DNA from: Salticus scenicus | Taxonomy: Eukaryota; Arthropoda; Arachnida; Araneae; Salticidae | Reading direction: 5' to 3' | Length of the DNA stretch: 64,000 bases | NCBI GenBank assembly: GCA_963930645.1 | Contig: OZ005654.1 | Location: forward strand, 39,245,763-39,309,762 | Part shown: positions 46,590-58,009 of the stretch, one piece after another | Position numbering within the stretch: the first letter of the stretch is position 1 | How the letters are laid out: every line of letters begins with the position of its first letter | Notes under the pieces: model-generated | Seen by the model: the letters and a program-made list of their open reading frames with translations, nothing else | Databases searched by the model: none | Told to the model about the DNA's origin: nothing | Program-made: the position numbers and the translations under genes

Positions 46590-47320
46590 TATTAAAAAAT
46601 AATTCTGTTTTTAAAAAATAATTTATTAAAATAATTTTAAAAAATTATCTTTTATGATAATGCAGACGATTTCCATATTAGAGAAGTAGCATAACACTAA
46701 ATATCCAAAAAAAAAAGTTGAATTTATTCTCAATATTACATAAAAAAAAAAAAAAAAAAAAAATCGATAACTTTATTTTAAATTATCGCAGATCGATGGT
46801 TCAACTATTCGTTTTAAAGGTATTGGCGAGCTCTTTTGAAAGATACCCATCATGAAAATTTACTCCGCGAGGGGGAGGGGGGGACGAGGCTACTACATAC
46901 ACAATTTTTTTTTTTTTTTTTTTTTCCCAGTTGACTATCTCTATTACAAAAAATATATATTCGTTTCATTTGGTTTAGTGCAGTGTATAGATGTTAAACT
47001 CTACTCACCTGCAATTTCCCCAATAGACGTAATGTATTTGAATACTTTTGGGTATCCCTGTACACGAACCATTTGCTTCATCTCAACGAAAAGCTTACTG
47101 TAGCATCTCTATATGATACACATTTAGAATACCGAGTTTGGAATTTCTGGTACTATTTGTTCTTGAGATATGCTGATAACAGACAGACACACAGACCATT
47201 CGCTAAAAACATGATTTTCGTATTCAGGGGACCTCAGAACATGTAAATATAACAAAAAATCGCGTTTGAAAATTTGACCCTAAAACAATACTTTCTCGAC
47301 CCTATGGGTAAGAGAAAGTA
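46590..47320 (-). mobile_element. HINE family E, copy missing its 3-prime terminus
   Basis: It aligns with 26045-26760 (CAGATCGATGGTTCAAC, TATTGGCGAGCTCTTTTGAA, CAGACAGACACACAGAC). The 5-prime stem-loop is ACTTTCTC/GAGAAAGT (47290-47319). The left (3-prime) end lacks the CTAG hairpin. Confidence 0.65.
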
Positions 47321-48189
47321 AAAAACACAAAATATACTTCACGACTTGGCATTAAAATCGAGTTTTAGTGCTCTTAAAAATGACTAAATTAAAGAATTTT
47401 GAACATGGCCGTTATACACAATCCTGCTCTCTGGAAATCTTCAGGTAATTTGATGCAGCGTGGCTCACATTGAAATAAAAAATCCTCATATTGAATAAAT
47501 AAAAAATTCTTTTGGCCTTACATATAAAAAATTTTATTTCTTTTTTGCACGTACATTTTAAAGAAAAAAATTTTTTTTTCTTATGTAACGCTTTTTGCCT
47601 GTTGTAAGAAAGTTATTATTATTATTTATGTTTTTTCTGTTATGTGGTTTTTACGAATAACCGGAAGATGTGATCAGTTAACGAATTACGCATTTCAGGT
47701 GCTTTTATAGTTAGTGGTTTTTTTTTTTTTTTTTTTTTTTTTTAAACCACATTTTACCAGTTTTTCTTTCTTTGTAGTTATTTAAATTGACATTGTTGTG
47801 CAGTACGAAATAAATTAAAATGTTGCCGGCTGGAGTAATTCTTCGAGCCGCAATTCTTCGAAACTGGGCTACCTCGGTTCCTAAATTCAAAATAGTTAAA
47901 AGTAAAGCAATCTTATACAGAACCTTGTAGACCTTTCAGGGTTTTGATAATGCCCACTATGCCCAGGATATTTTTTGTGGGGGAGAGAGAGAGGGGGGAG
48001 AAAGAAAAAGAAAACAATAAAATAGAGAAAAATAAGCAAATTTGCAACTTATTTTCACCAAAGCTGTAAAAATGAATTTTTGGAAAATTCTGGTGTTAGT
48101 TCAAAATGTCATAAGAACACAATAACTGGCCTCTGAAGGTACAAAATGCAATATTTTCATCTGATTAGGGCGGGGGGGGGGCGCATTTT
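47321..48189. other. No gene recognised
   Basis: AT-rich with a T tract at about 47719-47743, GA-rich DNA near 47983-48000 and a G9 run near 48173. Confidence 0.6.
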
Positions 48190-48372
48190 TGAATATGTTG
48201 TTTATAGGGCACAGAATTGACTTTCTTTCCACATTTAGGATTTTTTGAGATAAAAACTGTCTGCACACACCATGGAAAATAATTTTGTTAAAATGATAAT
48301 GAATAATTTTCACTGCGCGAATTTCTGTAGAAAAATAGAGAAGAAAGTTTAGTGATGACTACAACATACTAG
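48190..48372 (+). mobile_element. HINE family E, 3-prime fragment
   Basis: Same segment as 4853-5041. It ends AGAAGAAAGTTTAGTG, ACTACAACATACTAG (CTAG at 48369-48372). A31 follows at 48435-48465, outside the element. Confidence 0.65.
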
Positions 48373-48430
48373 TTTGTATAACATTTATAAAGGATAAAAT
48401 GTTTTTACACCTTCAAATTTTCGAATTTAT

Positions 48431-48467
<37 letters not shown>

Positions 48468-48727
48468 CCATATAGTCAGCGTTTATTTTAATTTGGATAT
48501 TAATATCTTTAGAATCAATATATATTTTTAAATGTGAAATAAAAGTATTCCTTACACAGGCCTACAAAATTGAAGTTGATAAAATTTGATTTGATGATTT
48601 CAACTGATCTTTATGTTTTTTGAAGTGCTGAAACGGAAATTGCAACCCATTTTTCTCTATCACGCATACATTTTTGTCAATACAGGGTGTTTACCGACCC
48701 AGTTTTGTACGCATACCATCGTAACAG

Positions 48728-48790
48728 TAGGTTGGTAGGTTCGTTGGTTGGTGCTGTTTTACATATCGCACTAGTGCTGCGCAATTACAA
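48728..48790 (-). repeat. SINE family K, tail fragment
   Basis: GGTTGGTAGGTTCGTTGGTT and CGCACTAGTGCTGCGCAATT match the 3-prime end of family K. Confidence 0.65.
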
Positions 48791-48850
48791 TAATAGGTAT
48801 CCATGATTAATTATTCATGTAAACATACTATAAAACATACCATATAATTA

Positions 48851-49012
48851 CAGTAAAACCTCTCTAAGTTGGACACCTACGGTTCCAAGAAAAAGTGTCC
48901 AACTTAGAGAGGTGTCCAACTTATAGGGGTTAGACATAATGTTAATGGATACATTCCGTTCTGAGAAAAAGCGTCCAACTTAGAGCGGTGTCCAACTTGA
49001 GAGGTTTTACTG
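48851..49012. mobile_element. Pogo/mariner-like MITE, TIR CAGTAAAACCTCTC
   Basis: CAGTAAAACCTCTCTAAGTT and AACTTGAGAGGTTTTACTG face each other and are flanked by TA on both sides. The block GTGTCCAACTTA is repeated inside, giving a nearly palindromic 162-bp element. Confidence 0.85.
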
Positions 49013-49981
49013 TATATTGGTGGAAGAGTAATGGAAGAAATTGTACCCTGTTTTGACAAAAATCTATACGTGATAGAGAAACACTGACTTCATTTTTGGT
49101 TTCAGCACACCAAAAAGCATAAAGATCAGCCAAAATTATAAAATCAAAATTTTACATGTCGACCTGTGTTATTATTCTTAATTAATAGGTACTGGTTTCA
49201 TATGAAGAAGGATAGGTTTTTATTTTCTGTCTCTCTTTTTTCCAGTATCTGTACAATTTTAGTGTGCCATCTTTTGCGCTTGAAATTATAGATTTTTATT
49301 AAGATTTAGAATCTGTCCACCCATTTCAATTCGATATCTAACATGTCTTAAAACGGTGCATCTTTATAGTACAGGAAAATCCAGCCACTCTATGCCGCCT
49401 ATTTGGGTTTAGAGAAAAATCTTTCCTGCCACTTTTCCTAATATTGTACATTTATTATATCCCTGAGAATTAGTATTCTGCCTTAGCGTCCTGTTAAAAA
49501 GTCGGTATGTACCTTTAAATTTCAGTGTTCGCTGCTGTGTATAAAAAAAGACGCCACAGGGTTTTTTTTTTTTTTTCTTCTCCCTTAAACTAAATTATGT
49601 ATTTTCTTTATAATTTCATTTTCAAATTACATTTCATTTTGAATTTTACTCTTCGGCTGCCACTAGTAAGCTTCTTTTTTTTTTTTCTCTCTCTCTCATG
49701 AAAAAGCTCAAACTCATTAAAAGTTATACGCCATAAATTTGAGCATTTACTAAAGTTATGCATTTGTTACCTATTCACTAGTTAAAGAAAAGAAAAAGAA
49801 AAAAATGAACAATTTTTAGAGTGAATTCTGCAGAATCTTTTTAATGATTTCTTTTTCTAATTGTATAAACAGTCAGAAAAGTTATATAAATTCATGAATG
49901 TTTTTCCGCATTATTAGAAATGTTTCAAGTATAATTGAGAAAGGAAAGAAAGTGGAATGATTTAAGTGGTGGTAGTGATGT
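49013..49981. other. No gene recognised; one repeat shared with 62805
   Basis: About 49040-49180 shares CTATACGTGATAGA-like and GACCTGTGTTATTATT blocks with 62805-62965, an unclassified dispersed repeat. Confidence 0.4.
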
Positions 49982-50170
49982 GTTGGTTAAAGCCGATGGA
50001 TTGCGCTAGGGTTCTAAGCCTCAGTGGAATGCCTTCCGTGGAATGTGGGAGGCATTCTAAGGAATCCTAGTTTCGGAGAAAACTACAAACCTGGGTTTCG
50101 AATTCGGCATCTCTTATTTACCTGCTTTGGGAGCAGAACATCTCGGTCACTTGTGGGGCTGCAACACTTT
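49982..50170 (-). repeat. tRNA-derived SINE family M, copy 2
   Basis: On the minus strand it has a B-box-like GAATTCGAAACCC, then GGATTCCTTAGAATGCCTCC and CACGGAAGGCATTCC, parallel to 12255 and 55256. Confidence 0.65.
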
Positions 50171-51456
50171 ATTCATTTTGTTACTGGAACTTATTGTAAT
50201 TAATTCAGAAAGGTTATTTATTTTCACATGAAAGCTTTACTAATTATAGTAGAAACTTTTTCAAACGCTTTCCGGAATGGAATTTTTAAGTTTTCGCAGA
50301 GGCAGGTATTTTGGGATTCGGGAAAGAGAGTTCATAAATGAACGTGTAGAAGGGGGGGGGGGGGTGCACATTTGCTTATTTTCTGAATTCATTATTATTT
50401 TCATGCATCGGAATTGAAAGGCTATCTTGATTTAAATTTGCATATTGTTTTGAAAACTATCAAATAACTGTGGGGTTTCTAGTTTAGCGAATACTTACAA
50501 TGTTATATGTCATTTTATTAGGCACACTTGTTAAACTATCTTCCATCGGCACAAACGATTTATCAACAGGACCATTACTATTCTAAAAATCCAATCTAAT
50601 CCAACTTTTGTTTTTTTATATAGTTTTCCCTTCATTATTCCGTCACGTGAGGCGAAATATTATTTTCGGAAATTCGCTTGTTATTTTGATTGTAATCAAT
50701 GGATAAGTGGAGTGATTCACCTCTTTCCTACTATGTTAACAGCAGCCAAACACGAGAGTTTTTTCATCCATCCTATGTTGCCTGGCAACCTATAAACGTA
50801 TACAGAAACGATTCCGCCGCATTTCTGAGAATTTATCTAGAGACACTTGTGAACATCAGTTTACCGAAAAAGTTTTTAATAATCTTCCTCAAAATGCGTT
50901 ACGGTTAATTGTCGTATGCATTTTTTGTATCGTGCAAAATGTAGCGGTGAGGTTTTGTGTTTGATGCATTAGGATAGATCCTATTATAGAACCCTATAAA
51001 ATGACGCTATTTAAAATTTAAATATGTATAAAATATTTATTTATTTATTATTATTATTATTATTATTTTCCCTTGGAATAATCTCGATCTGTTTGTGTAT
51101 CCATCAAAAATGAAAATGATACCTTTAAAAATCTTTTTCTATACAAAATTTGTAGAGTTAAATGTGAAAATTTCTTTTACAAGGAAAATATCTGTTGTTG
51201 AAATTACATGAACATACTATTTTAAAATGAAAAAACTTTTCATTGTGTGATGATTGTTTGTATACTCATACTTTACATATATTTTATGAAAGGGGATTAT
51301 TAAAGCATTATAATAATATTTTTATCCCTAGAAATTGTTTTTGCATCTTGTACAATTTCTGTCTGGCTACACCAAAAAATATGAAAGCTTTTAATTTTTA
51401 AAGTATAGAGTTGTCAACGCTCCTGCTTTTTGAATACCAGTAATTTTTAATGCAAA
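50171..51456. other. No gene recognised
   Basis: AT-rich with a G13 run at 50351-50363 and (ATT)n near 51040-51066. The 69-aa frame 50699-50908 has no motif I recognise. Confidence 0.55.
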
Positions 51457-51949
51457 CAGGGCTGATGCCAGGTATAAATTAGAGGTTTTTTGCTGTCCCA
51501 TCCTAAAATTCTATTTCAGAAAATTTAAATTTATATTAGGTTCTTTCACAAAAATCAAATGCATAAAATGGGCCCCTACATAAAAAATCAATTTACAAAA
51601 ATAAAATGTATAAAATGGGCCCCTGCATAAAAATCAATTTACAAAATTTAAATCTATAAAATGGGTCCCTTCACAAAAATCAAACCTATAAAAAGAGGAC
51701 CCCTTTGCAAAATTTCACATCATGAAAAAAGGCTCTTTCACAAAATTTCGTCTTATAAAATTGATCTTTAGAATCTTCTCATGTTTTCAGTAGGTACTTC
51801 CAGTGAATGTCTATAATTGGTTTAGTGAAATACTATAAACATGATATTAAACATGATATTAGAGCTTTACATGATTGTGATTTTTTCATTGAAATATTTC
51901 AAGTTTCATAAAAATGGGCCCCAAAAATAAAAATCTGGATCGACCTTTG
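51457..51949. mobile_element. hAT-like MITE, diverged relative of 34384
   Basis: It has degraded TIRs (CAGGGCTGATGCCAGG and CTGGATCGACCTTTG) and about five loose units with AAAATGGGCCCCT and TTCACAAAAATC, as in 34384-34926. The non-repetitive right part also aligns (TGATATTAAACAT). Confidence 0.75.
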
Positions 51950-52055
51950 AGAAATATTAGTTTTATAACAAAAATTCTTTAATTCAATAAAACGAATATT
52001 TCTATTATAAAGTATTGGTATTTAAAAAGTCGAAGGGTTGGCAATTCTGTATTAA

Positions 52056-52454
52056 CACATTCGCGACCGCTGACGTGAATTCACGTCATTTCAATTTCTA
52101 TAGCTAGTTGCCGCTGACGTAAATTCACGAGTCTTTTCAGATTCTGTTCCAGGTTACCGCTGACGTGAATTCACGTCATTTCAAGAATTTCTATGTAAAC
52201 ATTACTTCAGTATTATTTCGATAGTATTATTAGAGTATCAATTCTTTGATAATATTTATAGGTTTGTTCTAATTTTATATAACTAATCTTCATTCCAAGC
52301 TTCAGGTAATTACAAGAGCAACATTTCAAAACATTGCATTCTACTTTTATCCTCGTTTAAACATTAAAAGTTTGCGGCAACTAGCTTTAGTTTACTTCAG
52401 TGTTCCCCGGCAATCAGTTTTAGAAAAGGGAAAAGTATGCCGGTCGCAAAAGTG
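52056..52454. mobile_element. piggyBac-like MITE with a triplicated palindrome
   Basis: TTAA (52052-52055) then CACATTCGCGACCG; CGGTCGCAAAAGTG then TTAA (52455-52458). The left third has the 18-bp palindrome TGACGTGAATTCACGTCA at 52071-52088 and 52161-52178, and a decayed copy at 52115-52132, about 45 bp apart. Confidence 0.88.
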
Positions 52455-52540
52455 TTAAAATTTAAAGACTTGAAAAAAAAAAAAAAAAAACTTTTTAAAT
52501 GAGAAAATAGCTTTTTAAATAAGCTTTATGGACAGTGTAT

Positions 52541-52765
52541 CAGGGGTGATTGTGTTCAGGTATTTATTTCATTTTCAGTATCAGAATTTCAGTTTTTCTG
52601 ATAGTTAAATTCATAAAATAAAGCTAAACTATCAATTTTATATGGACTGCTAAACCTAAATGAGAGAATTGGACCTGCCTGGAATAAATTATATGTTCTC
52701 TTCTTATACGAAAACTTTTTCTTGTTAAATTTCAGGCATTTTTTCATAAATTCACATCACCCCTG
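52541..52765. mobile_element. hAT-like MITE, TIR CAGGGGTGAT
   Basis: CAGGGGTGATTGTGTTCAGG and TTCACATCACCCCTG are inverted repeats. TGTAT occurs close to both ends, at slightly different offsets. A one-ended relative is at 35833-35950. Confidence 0.75.
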
Positions 52766-53270
52766 AATGTATTGTATCCCAAAGGAAGAGTGGGTGTATT
52801 CGACGAGTGAGTGAACGAGTGAATCTTCTAATGCTGCGTGTAAAGGAAAAAGAAGATGATGACCACTAGCTTTGAGAAAAGCGAGAGTGTGTCTGTGTGT
52901 GTTTTCCGTGCGCCAATTTTTTCCTGTGTAATTCCATTCATTTGTAAATTGACATGGCAAGTATGTCAAGGTGAGAAGTCCCGCACCATCGTTCTGATCT
53001 AAAATGGCCTTCGCGAAGAACACGCATTCCTGAGGGCGATAAGTTTTTTACAGGGTGATATTTACTTCGATATTTTACTGAAATCTCGAGAGTTTTTTTG
53101 TACTGAAATCTTAAGAAAATACGAACCTTTTTTTTTCTTTTTTGTAAATGTGAGACTATATATTGCATATGCATGTTTGTTAAATTATTCTACAATCGAG
53201 CCAACTTACAATCGAGCTTTGTTAAAATGTCTAACTATTAGTGTTAATTACTGTGTGACCTAAATATACC
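52766..53270. other. No gene recognised
   Basis: Two overlapping frames (52757-53023 and 52938-53174, minus) have no motifs or splice support. Confidence 0.5.
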
Positions 53271-53719
53271 CAGGGCCCGACTATTCTTTTTGAAAACCCG
53301 GGGCGCTGATGCTATTATGGTGCCCCCTTACCCTACTCTAAAGAGTTCGCCAAAGGACCCATTCTCAAAAACAAAAATAAATAAATAAAAATAGTGCATT
53401 TTTAAATTTTTCCTTCAGTTATACCTTCTATTTCTTCATTTTTTTAGCAACCTATAACAAAGTCATTATGTTCAAGACAAATGAAAAACTGAAGCGCATT
53501 GATCAGATCAGCCAATGTTTAGGAAATTAGTCACAAAATTTAATAATTGTTTAAGCTCTCTAATAAAGTATAGAAAGAAAAATTTAATAAATTTTTGTTT
53601 TTAATAGACATATAATGAAAAAAATTATACTTTTACTTCTTAGTTTTTGGAAATGAGGCCCCCTACATTTGGAGGCCCTGGGACAGTGTCCCATGTGCCC
53701 GTGCTATAATCTGGCCCTG
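53271..53719. mobile_element. hAT-like MITE, TIR CAGGGCCCGA
   Basis: CAGGGCCCGACTAT and ATAATCTGGCCCTG are inverted repeats. Second inner inverted blocks (GGGGC/GCCCC) lie inside. Flanks do not show a clear 8-bp duplication. Confidence 0.7.
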
Positions 53720-54579
53720 GTTATCAACGCACCATATCATTCTGTTCCATATCCAGGAATGAGAGTCCTAAGATTATTATTATTATTTTTTTTTTTGAAA
53801 TTTTAGATTTAAAAAAAAAAAAAAAAAAAAAATTAAATAATTTTCAGATTTTTTTATTTAAAAAAAAAAAAATCCCATTTTTGTTTAATTCTATTTCTGT
53901 TGATGTGTTCTTAAACATTTTATTTTCATAGATTTTCCATGTTTGCTTATATAGAAAGTATGGCTTCTCGTATCTGTTTTTTCTTTTATTGCACAGTTAT
54001 TGGGTTCCATTAAAAGTACGTATTGTACCTGTAAATCTGAATGCCCTCAAATCTAAATAATGTGCTTCTAAAATTTTTTTCTTTTTCGCTATCATTTATT
54101 GAAAGATAAAGTAATACAGCAAAGGCCATTTACTTTCAAATTTTGAATCAGAAAAAATAATTTAACGCAATTTACACTGGCTTTCATATTTTAAAAATAT
54201 CGACTGGTATGTATCTTTTAATTTTTCTCTATCTCAGCAATTTTTCAACTGTACAGCAAATTTATTCTTTCTTGCTATCAAGATTCTCCATTTAGCCTTC
54301 CATATCAGTCAGTGTCTGTCACGCTGATATGATTCAAAAATAAACTATTTTTTAAAAGAAATATTTCCAGAAAAACTGAAAATACTAAAAGCTAATCACA
54401 AAATGACAGATTTTTTTTTCCCCTTTTTTGAACGGGGATTATTCTTAGGTGTTTCATAATTATCTATAGACAGGATTGTTGTATTTATTATATTGTTACA
54501 ACGAATTAAGTCTTTTCCTCTGTATCAACTTTTCTATTGCAATAAAAGTAGTTTTACAGGCAAATTGAAAATAAAGCGG
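53720..54579. other. AT-rich sequence with a decayed family J MITE
   Basis: 53790-54010 matches the interior of 8909-9182 (TTTTTGTTTAATTCTATTTC, GTGTTCTTAAACA, CTCGTATCTGTTTTT) without intact termini. Confidence 0.5.
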
Positions 54580-55250
54580 CAGTTCATTCATTTTCGATTA
54601 AGTCAGCGTTGGCGACTTGGCGATCAATATTGGCTAAAAATAGTTGTTACGATTTCCCGAAATTTCGAAGCACTCCGACGCATAGCATCAGAGAAGTTTA
54701 TACGGGATTCTCGAAAAGATTACCGCCAACCTCATCGCCAAAAAGTATAAATAGGGGTGAGTTGACTTCTGGGAGAGAGAGAGAGAGTGAAGTCACTTCG
54801 AGTCAGTGTTGTCCAAAGAGTTATTCTGAGCGATTGCACTTTGGAGACTGTGCTCCAAGCGATTGAACTTTTTTTGTGAGCTAACGAAGATTCTTGTTCT
54901 GGGGTATTAGACGTTATTTATTTTACTTCTCTGGAACAAATGACTGTTCTTGTACTTTTCCAGAATATTTGTCGAGTAGTGACTTTTGCGGTACGAATGA
55001 CAGCTTCATCAGACTGCCACTAGAATAAAGACTGCCACTGAAATAACAGTACTATTGGATTGCTTGGAAAATATTCGTTCTAATTACAGTTTTGTTGTAC
55101 TGATTCGAGAAGATACGCAGAATAAGGAGCATTCACCGACTAGAACCTGCCTGCTTCTTTACGAACTACTTTCTCACCCAAGAAAGTCGAGTTTTTTGGT
55201 AACAAAATCAACTGGAAGCCTATTATTATGTCATTATTTTCCCCCTTAAT
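54580..55250 (+). mobile_element. LTR-like fragment with TATA promoter
   Basis: GC-richer than its surroundings. TATAAATAGGGG at 54746 is followed by (GA)n and then GAGTCAGTGTTG, a layout common in retroelement LTRs. Its downstream part, ACCGACTAGAACCTGCC then CTACTTTCTCAC (55134-55170), is related to the tandem units at 31509-31845. I could not find a second LTR, a primer binding site or terminal TG/CA, so it may be a solo LTR or an ordinary TATA promoter. Frames 54493-54750 and 54609-54866 show no motif. Confidence 0.4.
54746..54754 (+). promoter_or_regulatory. TATA box TATAAATAG
   Basis: A consensus TATA box in GC-richer sequence. Transcription would start roughly 30 bp downstream, in the (GA)n tract near 54777-54787. 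Confidence 0.55.
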
Positions 55251-55255
55251 TTTAT

Positions 55256-55465
55256 AACCCACTAGTAGCCGAGAGGTTCTTATATCTAAAATGGTGTACG
55301 GAAGGTGGCAGGTTCGAACCCAGATGACGTTCATCGGCCTAGCCGTTTGTGGTTTTCCCTGGATTCCCCCCAAAACTCACATAAATTCGTGTTAGGACAC
55401 CTTAGAAAGACTCCCCACGTAGAGCATTCACCCAGGTGTATAAACAATTGGCCGTAACCCCTACA
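55256..55465 (+). repeat. tRNA-derived SINE family M, copy with intact pol III boxes
   Basis: A-box TAGCCGAGAGG (55266-55276) and B-box GGTTCGAACCC (55311-55321) both fit the consensus exactly, at tRNA-like spacing. The body (GGTTTTCCCTGGATT, CCTTAGAAAGACTCCCC, GAGCATTCACCCAGGTG) aligns with 12255, 49982 and 3983. It is the best-preserved copy and may still be transcribable by RNA polymerase III. Confidence 0.82.
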
Positions 55466-56071
55466 CCTTAACTTTACACATCACTTTTTAGATATATTTT
55501 TAATATTTCATAACAGAAAGAGGAAAATATTAACCTTTAAATGGGGATATGGGGTCCACTAAATCCCATTGCGCAAACAAGTGATCTTTGACCTTTAAAA
55601 GTTACTTATCCCATATTCCCTCCGTTTTTCTGATTTTACTTCCCCTTTAACTTAGTTGACATAGTCATTTAAAAAAACATGATTTAATACAGACAATAAA
55701 TAAATAAATACCAATAAATTAATTTTGAAAAATTCAAACACTTTGGGGATTTCATAAAAGTAACATTACTTCAATAAAATAACTTAGTTTCTTTTGATTT
55801 ATTAGCATATACTAAAACAACAACATAAAAAGTACAATAATTTGAAATTAATCTGACCCGATATAACTAACTGTCGAAAAAAAATTCCAGATCGATACTA
55901 TCCAAATCTAATGAATTCAAATCGACCTGAGCCCGTACTTACATGTACCGGTGAATTTTTAGTTTACATAAGAAATGCTTCGAGAATTAAATAGGTATGT
56001 GGTAAATATGTACTCTAAAACGAAAAATGCTGCTCATTTATCCAATACCTTTCTTGACTAACATTACAATA
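55466..56071. other. No gene recognised
   Basis: AT-rich spacer. Confidence 0.6.
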
Positions 56072-56831
56072 CAGTACCCGCCGCCAGTGTTGGGCATAAT
56101 AGATTAAAAAGTAATTGAATTACAAATAAATTGAATAAGTAATTCAATTTATTTGTAATCAATTACTTGCTAATCGATTGACAGTGAAATAATTGTAATT
56201 TAATTGTAAATCAATTACTTTTTAATCAATTATGCCCATCACTGCCCGCCGCTTATTAAAATCGCATTCGTCCTGAGCTAAAGTGATTTTATTAAACGGC
56301 TGATTTTTATATCCCGCAAACATTCCTGCACTCAAGAAAAAGGTATTACTTCCCTGAGTTTGGAAAGAAATTTCAAAAGGTAACGGAAATTGGAATTAAT
56401 AATATTAATTAATTTTAGATAGATAATTAATTACTTGTCCCTTTGATATAATTAAATTAAACACATTCCAAGTTCCTATACGCATCTCTTGAAGAAAATC
56501 ATCAATACTTTACCAAAAGTTCACGCTTTTCTTATAAATTTAAAATCTTTCCATTTAAACCTCTTGATTTACAGTTATTTCAAAATAAGAACTGGAAATT
56601 GTCTTTTAATAATTAAAAATATATATATCATTTGCAAATCCAATCAACTTTGTAACTTATTACTGCGCTTTGAAAAATACGTTCCTTGAAATTGTTACGG
56701 AGATAATTTATGTGTTTAATTTGTAACTATACTGCAAGTGTAAAATTTTCAGCAACGAGAAATAACGAAGGGATTGTTGTTCTTTAATTTCTTTTTCAAA
56801 AGAAAAAAAAATCACAATGCCCCCCCCCCCC

Positions 56832-56876
<45 letters not shown>

Positions 56877-57062
56877 TTGTTGTGTATAAATGAAATTTTT
56901 GCTGCTGAGAAGATTTTTTTGAGTTTATTAACCGGCGGTACTGATTTTATTAAGCGGCGGTTTTAAATGTAGTTTGTATTGATTTGATGCCGGTCCTAGC
57001 AATTTGATCAGATTAAGCGGCTGATTTTATTAACCAGTGAATTTATTAAGCGGCGGTTGCTG
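56072..57062. mobile_element. Pogo/mariner-like element, TIR CAGTACCCGCCGCTTATTAA, interrupted
   Basis: The left terminus CAGTACCCGCCGC resumes after the nested MITE as TTATTAAAATCG. The right terminus is GATTTTATTAACC... then TTATTAAGCGGCGGTTGCTG. TA flanks both sides (56070-56071 and 57063-57064). Subterminal GCGGCGGT, GCGGCTG and CCGGCGGT repeats lie at the right. It contains a C tract and (AT)n (56820-56875). No transposase. Confidence 0.8.
56085..56244. mobile_element. hAT MITE (160 bp) nested in the pogo-like TIR
   Basis: TIRs CAGTGTTGGGCATAAT and ATTATGCCCATCACTG are flanked by perfect 8-bp CCCGCCGC (56077-56084 and 56245-56252). The interior is an AATTACAAATAAATTG-type palindrome. 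Confidence 0.93.
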
Positions 57063-57808
57063 TAATAAATAATTAAAAGACACAAAGAATGATGCTAATT
57101 CTCTAATGTTTCTATAGGAAAAGGAAATGATGGTCTTCTTGTTTGTGTATAATTTCCGGTTAGAAAATACGTAGTGGTTTATTTTTCTTCTTAGTGGAGT
57201 TCGTGGTTTAGAAGGTACGCACGACCCCCTATTCGCAACAACTATTTTTCACTGTAAAAATCTTTTAATGTCACCTTTAAACTTATTCATTTATTTATTT
57301 TTAAGCTGATTATTATTATTATTTTAGTTGTTTTTGTGATTGTATTTCCTTTTAATTGGGTTATGGTTCATTCGATTGCTTACAAAAGTGCGGAAGTGAA
57401 GCATAAAAGCAGACGTGCCCAGAATGAGAGGAACGCGAAGGACACGCCTCGGATCACAACAACGACTCCTTTTTGATTTTTTTTTTTTTTTTTTTTTCTT
57501 TTACTAAAAAAAGTAGTATTACTCACTTTCACTCTCTGCAGTTCTCAACATTTTAAGAAAAACATAAACAATCTCTATTCTAGAAATATTTAACAGTTAA
57601 TTTTTAATACGGTTAAAAAAGGTACAGTTAATTAAGTTCTATATGCATATCGCTACATATTCTTTTTCTTCCAATAGCTTATTATTATATAATTGTTTTT
57701 TACTTACTTGCATTCATTTTTTTTTGTTCCATGAATGATTTGTCAATACTTTATTTAGCTTCTAACCTTGGTCAATGAATGGAACTAATAAAGCAGGTTT
57801 TTGATAAG

Positions 57809-57840
<32 letters not shown>

Positions 57841-58009
57841 CGGGGGGGAGATTTTGTGCAACACACACTAAATTAAAATATGCGTCTAAAATGAATTATG
57901 ATATCCAGAAAGTTATAATAAAACAACCAAAGACCCGTTTTGGACATTATGTAGGCATATAACAAAAAATAAATAACACACTCAATATGTATCACTGCAT
58001 TTCAAGTGT
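57063..58009. other. No gene recognised
   Basis: Contains T tracts (57476-57497), (GT)n at 57810-57839 and a G-rich stretch right after it. Confidence 0.6.
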
